A stretch of DNA of 64,000 nucleotides from Bacteroidaceae bacterium (GTDB taxonomy: Bacteria > Bacteroidota > Bacteroidia > Bacteroidales > Bacteroidaceae): positions 1 to 64,000 of the forward strand of contig JAGAQH010000018.1 of the NCBI GenBank assembly GCA_017622815.1. The letters run 5' to 3'. The position numbers were made by a program, and so were the translations under genes. Below the pieces are notes generated by a model. The model was not told where the DNA came from. It saw only the letters and a list, made by a program, of their open reading frames with translations, and searched no databases. Below are positions 17,701-26,048 of this stretch, in pieces; within the stretch, counting starts at the first letter, position 1; each line of letters opens with the position of its first letter.

Positions 17701-17970
17701 GTGCTCCGCAATACCGCAAACTCTCTGGGCTACCTCAATGACATACAGGGTACACTGGGCTACTGGGTAAATGCCTCTGCCGCCACCGATGGAGGTTCCA
17801 CACTTACCTTCACCATGGAACAGAACAACGCCACCGGTATCGTTGAAACTCTGAAAACGGAAGACGGAAAGGTGAAAGCGGAAATCTATGACCTTTCAGG
17901 CCGTCGCCTCTCTGCTCCAGTCAAGGGTATCAATATAGTTGATGGCAAGAAGGTAGTGGTTATGGAATAA
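14704..17970 (+). CDS. Secreted sialidase (GH33-like) with duplicated accessory modules
   Basis: This 1088-residue protein has a signal peptide (about 1-20, ATWAQ). The N-terminal half holds a module with FVGNNTDGFTIYSKTLGEEY near 220-240. The catalytic beta-propeller runs from about 415 to 820, with YRIPAIA (about 424), DYRPCGGDIG, Asp boxes SEDGGKTY (about 531) and SDDFGLTW (about 618), and YSTFTLQEDGRLGFFYEE (about 781). A second FVGN module (FVGNPYTGYKIQNLALGED) follows near 950. The tail EIYDLSGRRLSAPVKGINIV resembles a type IX secretion sorting signal. It releases sialic acid from glycans outside the cell. Pairing with the sulfatase suggests mucin use. Confidence 0.93.
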   Translation: MKKFYLLLIAMFHCVVATWAQEANTSWSVGSAANDKANITWIGFTVPTVNDEGDAVTEVPLHNIHLCTNKNNTGEKTAYMVISSTKDISGRVGISTNKPEPQHNVLIEYKFEDITLQAGSTYYMFFSTSNTNVASCGQRIAIDNASGNYAPKVSAGGSERTWVPYFKVNVADANAVPPVFSSVYGEKWLRLTNCNNANYAWSAPSSSKAGTAKMDMSQENQLFCFVGNNTDGFTIYSKTLGEEYKLTASTSPGNGTAASWTTGTAAKWFLDMSQNSAATKPGIGVTTNVAGGFSLNMYGGAGGDLKFYGITDGGSRWTISRVNPEALDITFAVTGETKYPETNTRIGDFKLTYGTTTSTTTITKELDGTAMKFYLPYGQEVSMSTFTYHGWNASVEEGEKTTVTFTGDMESEYQYLWYHNNPPYRIPAIATRKDGKLLAINDYRPCGGDIGFGRVDLVQRIGSPDGTKWEEGTVIIQGNEKDSWNGNDGFGDPALCIDRETGRVLLICVTGHTVCGSATRQNPNRIARFYSEDGGKTYHSVVEGRDSVYDDITEEFYSLWDTEAYKAGDKTSTDQYTAQSFFFGSGRIFQSSKIKVGEYYRIYAALWSKDMHNRVAYSDDFGLTWHILGTREDMPFPNFGNANEPKCEELPNGDVIMSARKPHGRYYNIFTYSDIEKGQGSWGTGTNSNIPAPSDWNGTNGEITTYQVEDADGNLCNIALQSLPLGLEEYQGDVRRNVGFYFKDITSPYSYQKAGKNDVATFANGWQKGMVVSTTQSGSAYSTFTLQEDGRLGFFYEETPGGYSMVYVPLTISEITGGKYVRIVGDAQPTDAAPIDITYTYKYGDTEWYTQSEVAYVGENFPPVYEPAYVSASGVPERKATAEDAGKNFVISCTLSEDIPFLPSASFDLGVWYSLTIRGTKYPHYNASTGKFPCATSKQTGDKTLFAFVGNPYTGYKIQNLALGEDKAVGGTIANNGHVSPVAFESAPYFVLENNSGHLVLRNTANSLGYLNDIQGTLGYWVNASAATDGGSTLTFTMEQNNATGIVETLKTEDGKVKAEIYDLSGRRLSAPVKGINIVDGKKVVVME

Positions 17971-17988
17971 GCTGTCGATGCAGAATAA

Positions 17989-18037
17989 AAGAAAATTCCC
18001 CAAAAGACATTCCGATGGTCTTTTGGGGAATTTTCTT
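17989..18037. terminator. Bidirectional terminator
   Basis: A perfect 20-bp stem (17989-18008 with 18018-18037) with A-rich and T-rich ends lies between the convergent sialidase and menE genes. It has the form of an intrinsic terminator in both directions. Confidence 0.85.
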
Positions 18038-18061
18038 ATGCATGCCCGTCCTCCGCTCCTA

Positions 18062-19033
18062 TCAGTCTCCTGCCATGCGGTGTGCCTTGGCCCTGTCCGG
18101 CTTGCCGTTGGGGGTCTGTGGCAACGTCCCTACCTTTATGATGCGACGTGGCATCCAATATCTTTTTGCTCCTCCGGCATTGCGTATGGCATCTGCATCA
18201 ATGTCGTCAGTGGTCAGGTACACCAGGGCTTGTCCCAGCGCGTCGTCTTCCCTGTATGTTACCATCACGTTGTCCACTCCTATGGACTGGAGCCAGGCTT
18301 CCACCTCCTCTATCTGTATCTTTATGCCACCGGAGCAGACCGTATTGTCCCTGCGGCCGAGAACCCGAAAGGCGTCCTTGCCATGAAAGCGGACAATGTC
18401 GTTGGTGTAAAGCCTTTGGGGGCACAGGGCAGGTGCGTCTATGATGAGGCACCCCTCCTCGTCCTGTTCAAGGGAAATGCCCGGCAAGGGAGTGTAATGG
18501 TCTTCGCTGATACGGCGCAGGGCTATGTGGCTCAGGGTTTCTGTCATGCCATAGGAACTCCACACGTTGATGGGGAGGGAGCGGAGTGCATCTTCGAGTG
18601 GTCGGGATATGGCACCCCCTCCGATGATGAGGTGTCTGATGCCGAGAAGTCTTTCACGTTCCTCGGGCACCTGCAGGGTGTTCCATACCTGTAGCGGAAC
18701 CATGGCGGCAAAGTCTATGCCGCTGGGGTTCCCTATGCTTTCCATGTTCTGGGTACTGAGAGGGTGGCCGCTTGGCTCCACATGGAGCAGTTGCATGCCA
18801 CGTTCGATGGCACGTACCATCATCATCTTGCCGGCAATGAAGTCCAGGGACATGCACAGCAGTGCCGTGTCGCCATGCTTGAGCCCGAGAAAGTCACATG
18901 TCATGCGTGCACTTGCGCGCATGCGTTCCTTTTCTATATATATGCGTTTGGGTGTGCCGGTGCTGCCGCTGGTGTGCACCTCCATAGTGGGCGAGGCATC
19001 GTCCCAAAGGGAAAGGAATTCGTCCGGAGTCAT
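18062..19033 (-). CDS. menE: O-succinylbenzoate-CoA ligase
   Basis: This 323-residue adenylate-forming enzyme activates O-succinylbenzoate for menaquinone synthesis. The motifs HTSGSTGTPKRIY, SSYGMTETLSH, the hinge-region ASP-type loop and the C-terminal NGKPDR (catalytic Lys) are visible. It is shorter than the E. coli enzyme (about 450), having a short N-terminal part as in other Bacteroidota. The start at 19033 is chosen because it gives an ATGA overlap with the menC stop. It is the last gene of the men operon. Confidence 0.93.
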   Translation of the reverse strand: MTPDEFLSLWDDASPTMEVHTSGSTGTPKRIYIEKERMRASARMTCDFLGLKHGDTALLCMSLDFIAGKMMMVRAIERGMQLLHVEPSGHPLSTQNMESIGNPSGIDFAAMVPLQVWNTLQVPEERERLLGIRHLIIGGGAISRPLEDALRSLPINVWSSYGMTETLSHIALRRISEDHYTPLPGISLEQDEEGCLIIDAPALCPQRLYTNDIVRFHGKDAFRVLGRRDNTVCSGGIKIQIEEVEAWLQSIGVDNVMVTYREDDALGQALVYLTTDDIDADAIRNAGGAKRYWMPRRIIKVGTLPQTPNGKPDRAKAHRMAGD

Positions 19034-20088
19034 GCCTCTTCCACTTGTGCGCGCCACATCTTAGAACCGCGCAGTTCCATGTCCATTTCTATGTTGTCCG
19101 TATAGAGCAGTCCTGTGCCCAGACCTTGTGGGAAGGTGATGCGCGGACCGTAGACGCGGGCTGCCAGCAGTGCCACGTTGCGCAGGCCTATGTTGCTTTC
19201 CAGAGCACTGGTCATCCACGAGGGTATGCCGCGCTTGCCGGCTTCGCTGACCCATTCGATGGACCCTGTCATGCCACCGTGCAGGGTGGGCTTGATGACG
19301 ATGTATTGCGGACGTATGGTGTCAAGCATAAGACGCTTTTCTTCCAGCGAATTCACGCCGATAAGTTCTTCGTCCAGAGCAACAGGCAGGTATTTCCTGC
19401 CCTGTGCCTTTGCCTCTTCCTGCAGGCGGCACATGTGTGCCATGTCTTTCCATTGGTAGGTGGCGATGGGCTGTTCTATGGAGTGTATGTCGTACTGTGC
19501 CAGGGTGGCCATCTTCTCCTCTGCCTCGGAGGGAGTCCATGCCCCGTTGGCATCCACACGGAGTTCCAGTGTGTCGGGGCTGAAGCGTGAACGTATGGTG
19601 CTGATGAGGCGCAGTTCCTCCTGCCAGTCTATGGCACCGATTTTCAGTTTTATGCAGCGGAAACCCTGGCGCAGTTTTGCCTTCACCTGAGCGAGCATGT
19701 CGTCATAGTCCGACATCCACACCAGACCGTTCATGGGTATGCCCACCTCGGAACGTGCAAAGGGAGTGTCGTAGAGCAACGGGTTCTGCTGGTAGTCGTA
19801 CATGGCCGATTCCAGGGCAAAGAGCAGGGCAGGGTAGGGACGCAGTGTCTCGGTGTAGTTCTCGCTCTGCAGCGCTTGTTCTATGAGGCGTGCCACGTCC
19901 GACATGCGTGTGTATGCATCGCGGTCCGAACTGAGGTCCGGCAACGGGGCACATTCGCCCAGCCCGATGCGTTTGCCCTCCTCATCCCTGATGGTGATGA
20001 TGATGGCATCATGGGTAAGGTATTCGCCGCGGCTGGTGCGTGCCGGCTTGCGGAAGTGCAGGGTGCGGTGTGAAAGGGATATGTTCAT
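19030..20088 (-). CDS. menC: O-succinylbenzoate synthase
   Basis: This 352-residue enolase-superfamily enzyme dehydrates SHCHC to O-succinylbenzoate. The catalytic residues lie in CIKLKIG (Lys-x-Lys), RVDANGAW, SIEQPI, ALDEEL and VIKPTLHGG, in the usual order. The start at 20088 (MNISLSHRTLHF) matches the family and leaves a 10-bp gap from menB; a longer frame runs upstream but overlaps menB. Confidence 0.94.
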   Translation of the reverse strand: MNISLSHRTLHFRKPARTSRGEYLTHDAIIITIRDEEGKRIGLGECAPLPDLSSDRDAYTRMSDVARLIEQALQSENYTETLRPYPALLFALESAMYDYQQNPLLYDTPFARSEVGIPMNGLVWMSDYDDMLAQVKAKLRQGFRCIKLKIGAIDWQEELRLISTIRSRFSPDTLELRVDANGAWTPSEAEEKMATLAQYDIHSIEQPIATYQWKDMAHMCRLQEEAKAQGRKYLPVALDEELIGVNSLEEKRLMLDTIRPQYIVIKPTLHGGMTGSIEWVSEAGKRGIPSWMTSALESNIGLRNVALLAARVYGPRITFPQGLGTGLLYTDNIEMDMELRGSKMWRAQVEEA

Positions 20089-20098
20089 GTCCTCTCTT

Positions 20099-20953
20099 TT
20101 ACGGTATATACGTGTCTCCCCATTCAGGCTTGCGCTTCTCCAGGAAAGCCTTGCCGCCCTCCTGTGCCTCGTCGCAGAAGTAGTAGAGCATGGTGGCATC
20201 GCCTGCCAGTTCCTGTATGCCTGCCTGTCCGTCCAGTTCGGCATTGAGACCGCGCTTTATCATGCGCAGGGCTATGGGCGAGTGCTGCATCATCTGCTGT
20301 GCCCACTCCACGGTGGTGTCCTCCAGTTGGTCGTGGGGTACAACCTTGTTGACCAGCCCCATGTCCAGGGCTTCCTGGGCGGTGTAGAGCCGGCACAGGA
20401 ACCATATCTCGCGAGCCTTCTTCTGACCCACTATGCGTGCCAAGTAGGAGGAGCCGAAACCGGCATCGAAACTGCCCACCTTTGGACCCGTCTGTCCGAA
20501 CTTGGCATTGTCGGAGGCTATGGTGAGGTCGCAAACCACGTGCAGCACGTGACCGCCACCTACGGCAAAGCCGTTGACCATGGCAATGACGGGTTTGGGT
20601 ATGGAGCGTATCTGTTTCTGCACGTCCAGAACGGAAAGGTGCGGCACACCGTCCTCGCCTATGTATCCGCCACGCCCCTTCACGTTCATGTCGCCACCGG
20701 CGCAGAAGGCATTGGTGCGCATCCATTCCTCTTCGCTTTGTCCCTCCTTGCGGGGCGAGTCGGCACCGGTCAGGATGACCACGCGCACGGTGCTTGAATC
20801 GCGGCAGTATCGCATGGCATCGCTCAGTTCCCATGTGGTGAGGGGAGTGAAGGCGTTTCTTACGTGCGGACGGTTTATGGTTATTCGGGCTATGCCCTGC
20901 CATTCGTCCAGGAGTATCTCGCGGTATTCTTTAACGGGGGTCCATTGTCTCAT
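20099..20953 (-). CDS. menB: 1,4-dihydroxy-2-naphthoyl-CoA synthase
   Basis: This 284-residue crotonase-fold enzyme closes the naphthoquinol ring. [31 protein letters not shown] and [17 protein letters not shown] follow the E. coli MenB pattern. The length matches the family (about 285). It lies 39 bp after menD and 10 bp before menC. Confidence 0.95.
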   Translation of the reverse strand: MRQWTPVKEYREILLDEWQGIARITINRPHVRNAFTPLTTWELSDAMRYCRDSSTVRVVILTGADSPRKEGQSEEEWMRTNAFCAGGDMNVKGRGGYIGEDGVPHLSVLDVQKQIRSIPKPVIAMVNGFAVGGGHVLHVVCDLTIASDNAKFGQTGPKVGSFDAGFGSSYLARIVGQKKAREIWFLCRLYTAQEALDMGLVNKVVPHDQLEDTTVEWAQQMMQHSPIALRMIKRGLNAELDGQAGIQELAGDATMLYYFCDEAQEGGKAFLEKRKPEWGDTYIP

Positions 20954-20992
20954 AGTTGTTTCGTTTTATGGTGTACTCGGAGGCCAGGGGGC

Positions 20993-22546
20993 TCAGAGTC
21001 CGGTTATTTCCAATATTATGGTATCTTCTGCATTGATGAATTCATCCATGTGCTCCCTGCCATGAAGATAATGTATGCCGTACATGCGTGCAGTGTCCTC
21101 GGCTTTCAGGGAGTGGGTGCCGGTTATGGCATCACGACTTTGCATGGGAGCCTGAGGTACTGGCAGGGTATTGAAGATGCTGCCGTGTCCGTCGTTCAGT
21201 AGGAGAATGTGCAGGTTTTGGGGTAGGGGAGCATTCCAGAGCGCATTCTGGTCGTAGAAGAAGGACAGGTCGCCGATGACGATGAATACGGGTTCCTTGG
21301 GACGGGCCTTGGCATAACCTACTGCGGTAGAAAGTGAACCCTCTATGCCGTTGATGCCACGGTTGCAGAATATCATGGGGTACACGTAGTTGCGGTATGC
21401 TGTCATGGCCTGCTGTGCCAGGCGCACCGTAGAACTGTTGGCCAGGTGCACGTTGACGGTTTCGGGCAGTTTGGAGAAGAGTTCGGCGAGTAAGTCAACA
21501 CGCGGGTCTGCAGTCCCTGCCCCCGTGTCTTTAAGTGGAAGTTTCAGAGGTTTGCACTTAGAGGTGTTGCACAGGAGCATATAGTTGAGGAACTCTGCCG
21601 GCGATGCCATTATGGCATGTGTCTGGCAACAGAACGTGTCGGCCACCGCACCATCGGGACTGACATGCCAGTGCTCCTTGGGTCTGTGTTTGCGGAAGAA
21701 CTCCTTCAGTTCCTTGTTCACGATGTGTCCGCCCAGGGTGATCAGACGGTCCACACGTTTCATGTGGGTCCAGTCTATCTGGCAAGGATTGGTGCAGTTG
21801 GGTGTGGGTGTCTTGCTGAGGTTCTCCGCCACGATGCGGAAATTGGCAGAAACCTGTTGCAGGATGAACGGGACGGCCTGTTCGGTGATGTGCAACTGTC
21901 CTATCACTATCAGCGTGCGCCCCTGTGGCAGTACGAGGCAGTCCTGCTCGTTCTCCGGTGTCTTGTGCCAGAGCGATATGCTCCTCAGTCTTATTACCCT
22001 TGCCTCGGGAAGAACTTTTGCGTTGAACTTATAGACAGGTTCGCTGATGGGTATGTTTATGTGCACGGGACCTTGTGGCAGGCGGTCCTTGCATGCCAGC
22101 ATGGCCTCGTTGAGCAGGCGGTTAGCATGCCAAAGGTTGTCTTCGGGCAGGCTGACGCTCATCTTTACCATCTTGCCCAGTGCCCCCTCCTGTGGCATGG
22201 TCTGTCCGTCCATCTGCCCGATCCATGCTGCAGGGCGGTCGGCAGAAATGAACACAAGTGGCGCATGTTGGTAGAAAGCCTCGCAGGCGGCAGGGTAGAG
22301 GTTGGCCAAAGCCGAACCGCTGGTTACCACCACTGCCACTGGCGTGTGTGTGGCAAGGGCCATGCCGAGGGCCATGAATCCGGCCGAACGCTCGTCGGTA
22401 GCGGTATGGGCGCAAAAGTCCTCAATCTGGCACACACTGTGCGATATGGGAGCGTTCCTGCTTCCCGGGCAAAGGACAAAGTCGTGCACGCCATGCTGCC
22501 GAAGCACGGACAGGGTTTCCAGTATGTTTTTGTTTGAACTAAGCAT
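20993..22546 (-). CDS. menD: SEPHCHC synthase
   Basis: This 517-residue thiamine-diphosphate enzyme adds 2-oxoglutarate to isochorismate. The N-terminal PCPGSRNAP-like motif appears as LCPGSRNAPIS, the conserved glutamate region is TDERSAGFMALG, and the ThDP/Mg motif is GDLSFFYDQNALWN near 410. Length is somewhat under E. coli MenD (556). It follows menF after 85 bp. Confidence 0.95.
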   Translation of the reverse strand: MLSSNKNILETLSVLRQHGVHDFVLCPGSRNAPISHSVCQIEDFCAHTATDERSAGFMALGMALATHTPVAVVVTSGSALANLYPAACEAFYQHAPLVFISADRPAAWIGQMDGQTMPQEGALGKMVKMSVSLPEDNLWHANRLLNEAMLACKDRLPQGPVHINIPISEPVYKFNAKVLPEARVIRLRSISLWHKTPENEQDCLVLPQGRTLIVIGQLHITEQAVPFILQQVSANFRIVAENLSKTPTPNCTNPCQIDWTHMKRVDRLITLGGHIVNKELKEFFRKHRPKEHWHVSPDGAVADTFCCQTHAIMASPAEFLNYMLLCNTSKCKPLKLPLKDTGAGTADPRVDLLAELFSKLPETVNVHLANSSTVRLAQQAMTAYRNYVYPMIFCNRGINGIEGSLSTAVGYAKARPKEPVFIVIGDLSFFYDQNALWNAPLPQNLHILLLNDGHGSIFNTLPVPQAPMQSRDAITGTHSLKAEDTARMYGIHYLHGREHMDEFINAEDTIILEITGL

Positions 22547-22631
22547 GCTGTATTGTTTTGGGTGGGTGGGGGATGAGGTTCTATGAGGTCCGATGAAGAT
22601 ACTGGGAAACTACGGGAGAACCTATGAAAGC

Positions 22632-23795
22632 CTATGACTGGTCTTTCGCCAATGCGGACAGCAGGGTGTCCATTTTCCTCTTTATCTCGTCCTTCTCTTC
22701 GGAGAAGATGCTGTTCCTGGTCAGTCCTCCACCGGCAAAGAACAGGGCTTTGCCGCCGGGGCGTATCTGGGCGCAGCGTATGTTGACGAATATGTTGGTC
22801 TCGGCCCTCAGGTTCATGGGGCCGAGGTAGCCGCCATAGTAGAGGCGCTTGTTGCGCTCGAACAGGCGGATGAAGTTCCATGCCTCCATCTTGGGGAGTC
22901 CGCACAGGGCTGGTGTGGGATGCAGCATGCCCAATATCCTCATTGGCGCAGTAGGCTTGGGGAGATGGAAGGTGTAGTCTGTGCGCAGGTGGAAAAGGTG
23001 CCCGGCCTTGGAGGTGTATGGGCCCTGTCGGGTTATTCTGGCACCAAGACTCTGCAGTTGTCCTTCGATGTAGTCCGAAACGATTCTCTGTTCGTGCACG
23101 TTCTTGTCGTTCCACTCGCCGTGTTCCCATGTACGTGTTCCTGCCAGTGCCATGGTGTGCCACTTCTGGCCATAGCCCTCAAGAAGCAGTTCCGGAGTGC
23201 ATCCGAACCAGCGGCCGCCACGGTGTGTATATACAAGGTAGACCATGGAGTTGGGAAAACGTTCTGCTGCCCTTGTGAACAGGACGTCCTCGTGTCCTGC
23301 CCCCTCCCAGTCCTTCAGTTGTGAGAAGGAAAGCACCAGTTTCTGGTAGTTCTCTCTGTCCAACTGGTATTTGAAGGAACGGAATGCCACCTTGTACGCA
23401 TCGCTCTCCTCAATGCCTTCTGTCCTGTCTTCCAGTTCGATAGAGGAAAGTGATATGCGTCTGTGCTTTGCCAGTTCCCGCGTTTCCAACTCTATCAGTT
23501 CCCAACCGCTTACGGCCACGTCCGGCCTGATGAGCAGTGTGGGCGTCTTTGATGTTTCTATGAACGGGGCAAAAATGAATCCGGACGGCCCGTCGCCGGA
23601 AAACGATGCGTATGTGCCTGTAGTGCTGGAGACGTCTGGCTGCATCTTCAGTGGCAAGGCCTCTTCACTCGTCTGCAATACCAGATGAGGCTCCCTTTCT
23701 CCAGGGAACCTGTACAGCGCAAAGTCCAATCCGCTGTCCAGCAACCTTCTTACACATTCTATCGCTACTTTGTCCTGTCTCCTCTCGCCGTTCAT
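22632..23795 (-). CDS. menF: Isochorismate synthase
   Basis: This 387-residue chorismate-binding enzyme makes isochorismate, the entry point of menaquinone synthesis. The C-terminal catalytic domain shows LAGTRTWEHGEWNDKNVHEQ, HPTPALCGLPK and the ending region GGGLTRNSIFSEEKDE. The shorter N-terminal part is variable, as usual. It is the first gene of the minus-strand men operon. menA and the methyltransferase gene are not in the window. Confidence 0.94.
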   Translation of the reverse strand: MNGERRQDKVAIECVRRLLDSGLDFALYRFPGEREPHLVLQTSEEALPLKMQPDVSSTTGTYASFSGDGPSGFIFAPFIETSKTPTLLIRPDVAVSGWELIELETRELAKHRRISLSSIELEDRTEGIEESDAYKVAFRSFKYQLDRENYQKLVLSFSQLKDWEGAGHEDVLFTRAAERFPNSMVYLVYTHRGGRWFGCTPELLLEGYGQKWHTMALAGTRTWEHGEWNDKNVHEQRIVSDYIEGQLQSLGARITRQGPYTSKAGHLFHLRTDYTFHLPKPTAPMRILGMLHPTPALCGLPKMEAWNFIRLFERNKRLYYGGYLGPMNLRAETNIFVNIRCAQIRPGGKALFFAGGGLTRNSIFSEEKDEIKRKMDTLLSALAKDQS

Positions 23796-23843
23796 TATGG
23801 TTATAAGTTAACGTCCGTCTGTGTGAAGACGTGTATTTCAGTA

Positions 23844-23851
23844 CAAATATA
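23844..23851 (-). promoter_or_regulatory. Putative -7 box of the men operon
   Basis: TATATTTG on the minus strand fits TAnnTTTG, about 49 bp before menF. No good TTTG is found at the -33 distance. Confidence 0.45.
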
Positions 23852-24019
23852 CGCTTTTTTTTTGAAACCAGTATCTCCATTCCCTGCCTTTGCCTGTTAT
23901 GGCAGTCATTTTAGTTTCTTTCCTGCACTTTGCTGTGTCTTGGGGGGAACGACCAGTATGTTATCCCCATATCAATTAAAAAAAAGTAGCAGAATGCGCA
24001 TAATATTGTTTATTATTTG

Positions 24020-24027
24020 TACCTTTG
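24020..24027 (+). promoter_or_regulatory. Putative -7 box of leuA
   Basis: TACCTTTG fits TAnnTTTG and lies 29 bp before the leuA start. The -33 region is not a clear match. Confidence 0.5.
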
Positions 24028-24056
24028 TCCACCAAAAATACATAAAGTGACAACAC

Positions 24057-25553
24057 ATGAGCGACAGATTGTTTATTTTTGACACCACTTTGAGAGATGG
24101 TGAGCAAGTTCCCGGTTGCCAGCTCAACACAGTAGAGAAGATACAGGTTGCACGCCAGTTGGAGGCTCTTGGCGTAGACGTGATAGAGGCAGGTTTCCCT
24201 GTGTCAAGCCCCGGTGACTTCAACTCTGTAATAGAAATCAGCAAGGCCGTGACATGGCCTACCATCTGTGCACTGACACGTGCCGTGGAAAAAGATATTG
24301 ACGTGGCTGCCGAGGCTCTGAAGTATGCCAAGCGTGGCCGCATACATACTGGCATTGGCACAAGCCCCTCGCATATCAAGTATAAGTTCAACAGCACTCC
24401 AGAGGAAATCATAGAGCGTGCCGTGGCTGCCGTGAAGTATGCCAAGCGCTATGTGGAGGACGTGGAGTTCTATGCCGAGGATGCAGGACGTACGGACAAC
24501 GAATACCTCGCCCGTGTCATAGAGGCGGTATGCAAGGCCGGTGCCACCGTGTGCAACATTCCCGACACCACAGGTTTCCGCACTCCCTACGAGTATGGCG
24601 AGAAGATAAAGTACCTCTACGAGAATGTGGATGCCTTTGCCGCCGGCAAGGCAATACTTTCTACACATTGCCACAACGACTTGGGCATGGCTACGGCAAA
24701 TACCGTTGCCGGTGTGCTGAACGGTGCCCGACAGGTGGAGGTAACCATAAACGGTATCGGAGAGCGTGCCGGCAACACCAGTCTGGAGGAGGTGGCAATG
24801 ATTTTCAAGACACATCCCGACCTCGGTATTCAGACAAACATAAATACCACCAAGATATATCCCACCAGCCGTATGGTGAGCAGTCTGATGAACATGCCGG
24901 TGCAGCCCAACAAGGCAGTAGTTGGCAAGAATGCCTTTGCTCACAGCAGTGGCATACATCAGGACGGTGTGCTGAAGAACGTCAGCACCTACGAAATTAT
25001 GGATCCCAAGGAAGTGGGCATAGACGACAATGCCATCGTACTTACTGCCCGTAGCGGTCGTGCTGCCCTGCGCCACCGCCTCAGTGTGAACGGCGTGGAA
25101 CTGGACGGTGAGAAATTGGATGCCATCTATCAGGAGTTCCTGAAACTTGCCGACAAGAAGAAGGAAGTTACGGACGACGACATCCTGGTGCTGGCCGGTG
25201 CAGACCGTTCTGCTTCGCACAACATCAAGTTGGATTACCTTCAGGTCACTACCGGCAAGGGTGTTAAGAGTGTGGCCAGCGTCGGCCTGCTTATCGGCAA
25301 CGAGCAGTTCGAGGCCGCTGCCAGCGGTAACGGCCCTGTGGATGCTGCCATCCGTGCCCTGAAGACCATCATCCGTCGTGAAATGACCTTGAAGGAGTTT
25401 ACCATCCAGGCCATCAGCAAGGGTTCCGACGACATGGGCAAGGTGCACATGCAGGTGGAGCACGATGGCCACGTCTACTATGGTTTCGGCGCTAACACAG
25501 ACATCGTAACGGCTTCGGTGGAGGCTTATATTGATTGTATAAATAAGTTTTGA
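24057..25553 (+). CDS. leuA: 2-isopropylmalate synthase
   Basis: This 498-residue enzyme condenses 2-ketoisovalerate with acetyl-CoA. The TIM-barrel start [14 protein letters not shown], the metal ligands in [13 protein letters not shown], and the C-terminal leucine-feedback domain (about 380-498) are present. It is first in the leucine operon and divergent from the men operon. A paralogue lies four genes downstream. Confidence 0.95.
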   Translation: MSDRLFIFDTTLRDGEQVPGCQLNTVEKIQVARQLEALGVDVIEAGFPVSSPGDFNSVIEISKAVTWPTICALTRAVEKDIDVAAEALKYAKRGRIHTGIGTSPSHIKYKFNSTPEEIIERAVAAVKYAKRYVEDVEFYAEDAGRTDNEYLARVIEAVCKAGATVCNIPDTTGFRTPYEYGEKIKYLYENVDAFAAGKAILSTHCHNDLGMATANTVAGVLNGARQVEVTINGIGERAGNTSLEEVAMIFKTHPDLGIQTNINTTKIYPTSRMVSSLMNMPVQPNKAVVGKNAFAHSSGIHQDGVLKNVSTYEIMDPKEVGIDDNAIVLTARSGRAALRHRLSVNGVELDGEKLDAIYQEFLKLADKKKEVTDDDILVLAGADRSASHNIKLDYLQVTTGKGVKSVASVGLLIGNEQFEAAASGNGPVDAAIRALKTIIRREMTLKEFTIQAISKGSDDMGKVHMQVEHDGHVYYGFGANTDIVTASVEAYIDCINKF

Positions 25554-25563
25554 TATAAATCCC

Positions 25564-25617
25564 GGACCCACCCCGGCCCTGGACCCACCCCCAACCCCTC
25601 CACAAGGGAGGGGAGTA
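25564..25617 (-). repeat. GGACCC hairpin repeat, copies 4a and 4b
   Basis: A truncated copy (GGACCCACCCCGGCC, 25564-25580) directly precedes a full reverse copy (25581-25617) with the CCCCTCC/GGAGGGG hairpin. It faces the forward copy at 26058-26094, and the DUF559 gene lies between them. Confidence 0.85.
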
Positions 25618-25670
25618 GATAGTACTGAGAAGAAAGAAGGGCAGGTCAGCAAAGAAGACAAATCCTTACC

Positions 25671-26048
25671 ATGCGTGATTATAAAACGGCATCTCCGGAC
25701 AGGTATCATCTGTTGAAAGACTTTGCACGTGAGAACAGAAAGAACCCAACAATGGCCGAGCAGGTGATGTGGGAGCATATTAGAGCACGGCAGACAGGGA
25801 GAAAAGTTTTTCGTCAGTATGTTATAGGGGATTATATCGTTGACTTTCTTTTTCCGGAAATCAATCTTGTCGTTGAAGTGGATGGGGCCTATCATTCCGA
25901 ACGCGAACAGATAGAGGATGATGAGCGTAGGGAAAGGGATTTAAACAAAATGAATTACAATGTCATTCGTTTTTCCAACGAAGAGATATTGTACGATATA
26001 GAACAAGTAATAGAAAGAATATTAAGAGAATTAGAATATTATGAGTGA
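25671..26048 (+). CDS. DUF559 (Vsr-like) endonuclease domain protein
   Basis: This 125-residue DUF559 protein has a PD-(D/E)xK nuclease-like core: [20 protein letters not shown] places Asp58, Glu69, Asp71 and His75, followed by [10 protein letters not shown] and VIRFSNEEI. It sits between leuA and leuC and overlaps the leuC start by 8 bp, so the two may be translationally coupled. Inverted copies of the hairpin repeat flank it at 25581-25617 and 26058-26094. By eye it is more A+T-rich than its neighbours, suggesting acquisition. It has no known role in leucine synthesis and is probably part of a mobile or formerly mobile unit. Confidence 0.88.
   Translation: MRDYKTASPDRYHLLKDFARENRKNPTMAEQVMWEHIRARQTGRKVFRQYVIGDYIVDFLFPEINLVVEVDGAYHSEREQIEDDERRERDLNKMNYNVIRFSNEEILYDIEQVIERILRELEYYE

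Noticed and set aside
24204-25895. 563-codon open frame on the minus strand over leuA and DUF559
   Set aside because: It is antisense to leuA, low in family-like motifs and contains translated repeat text. It is a codon-bias shadow of leuA.
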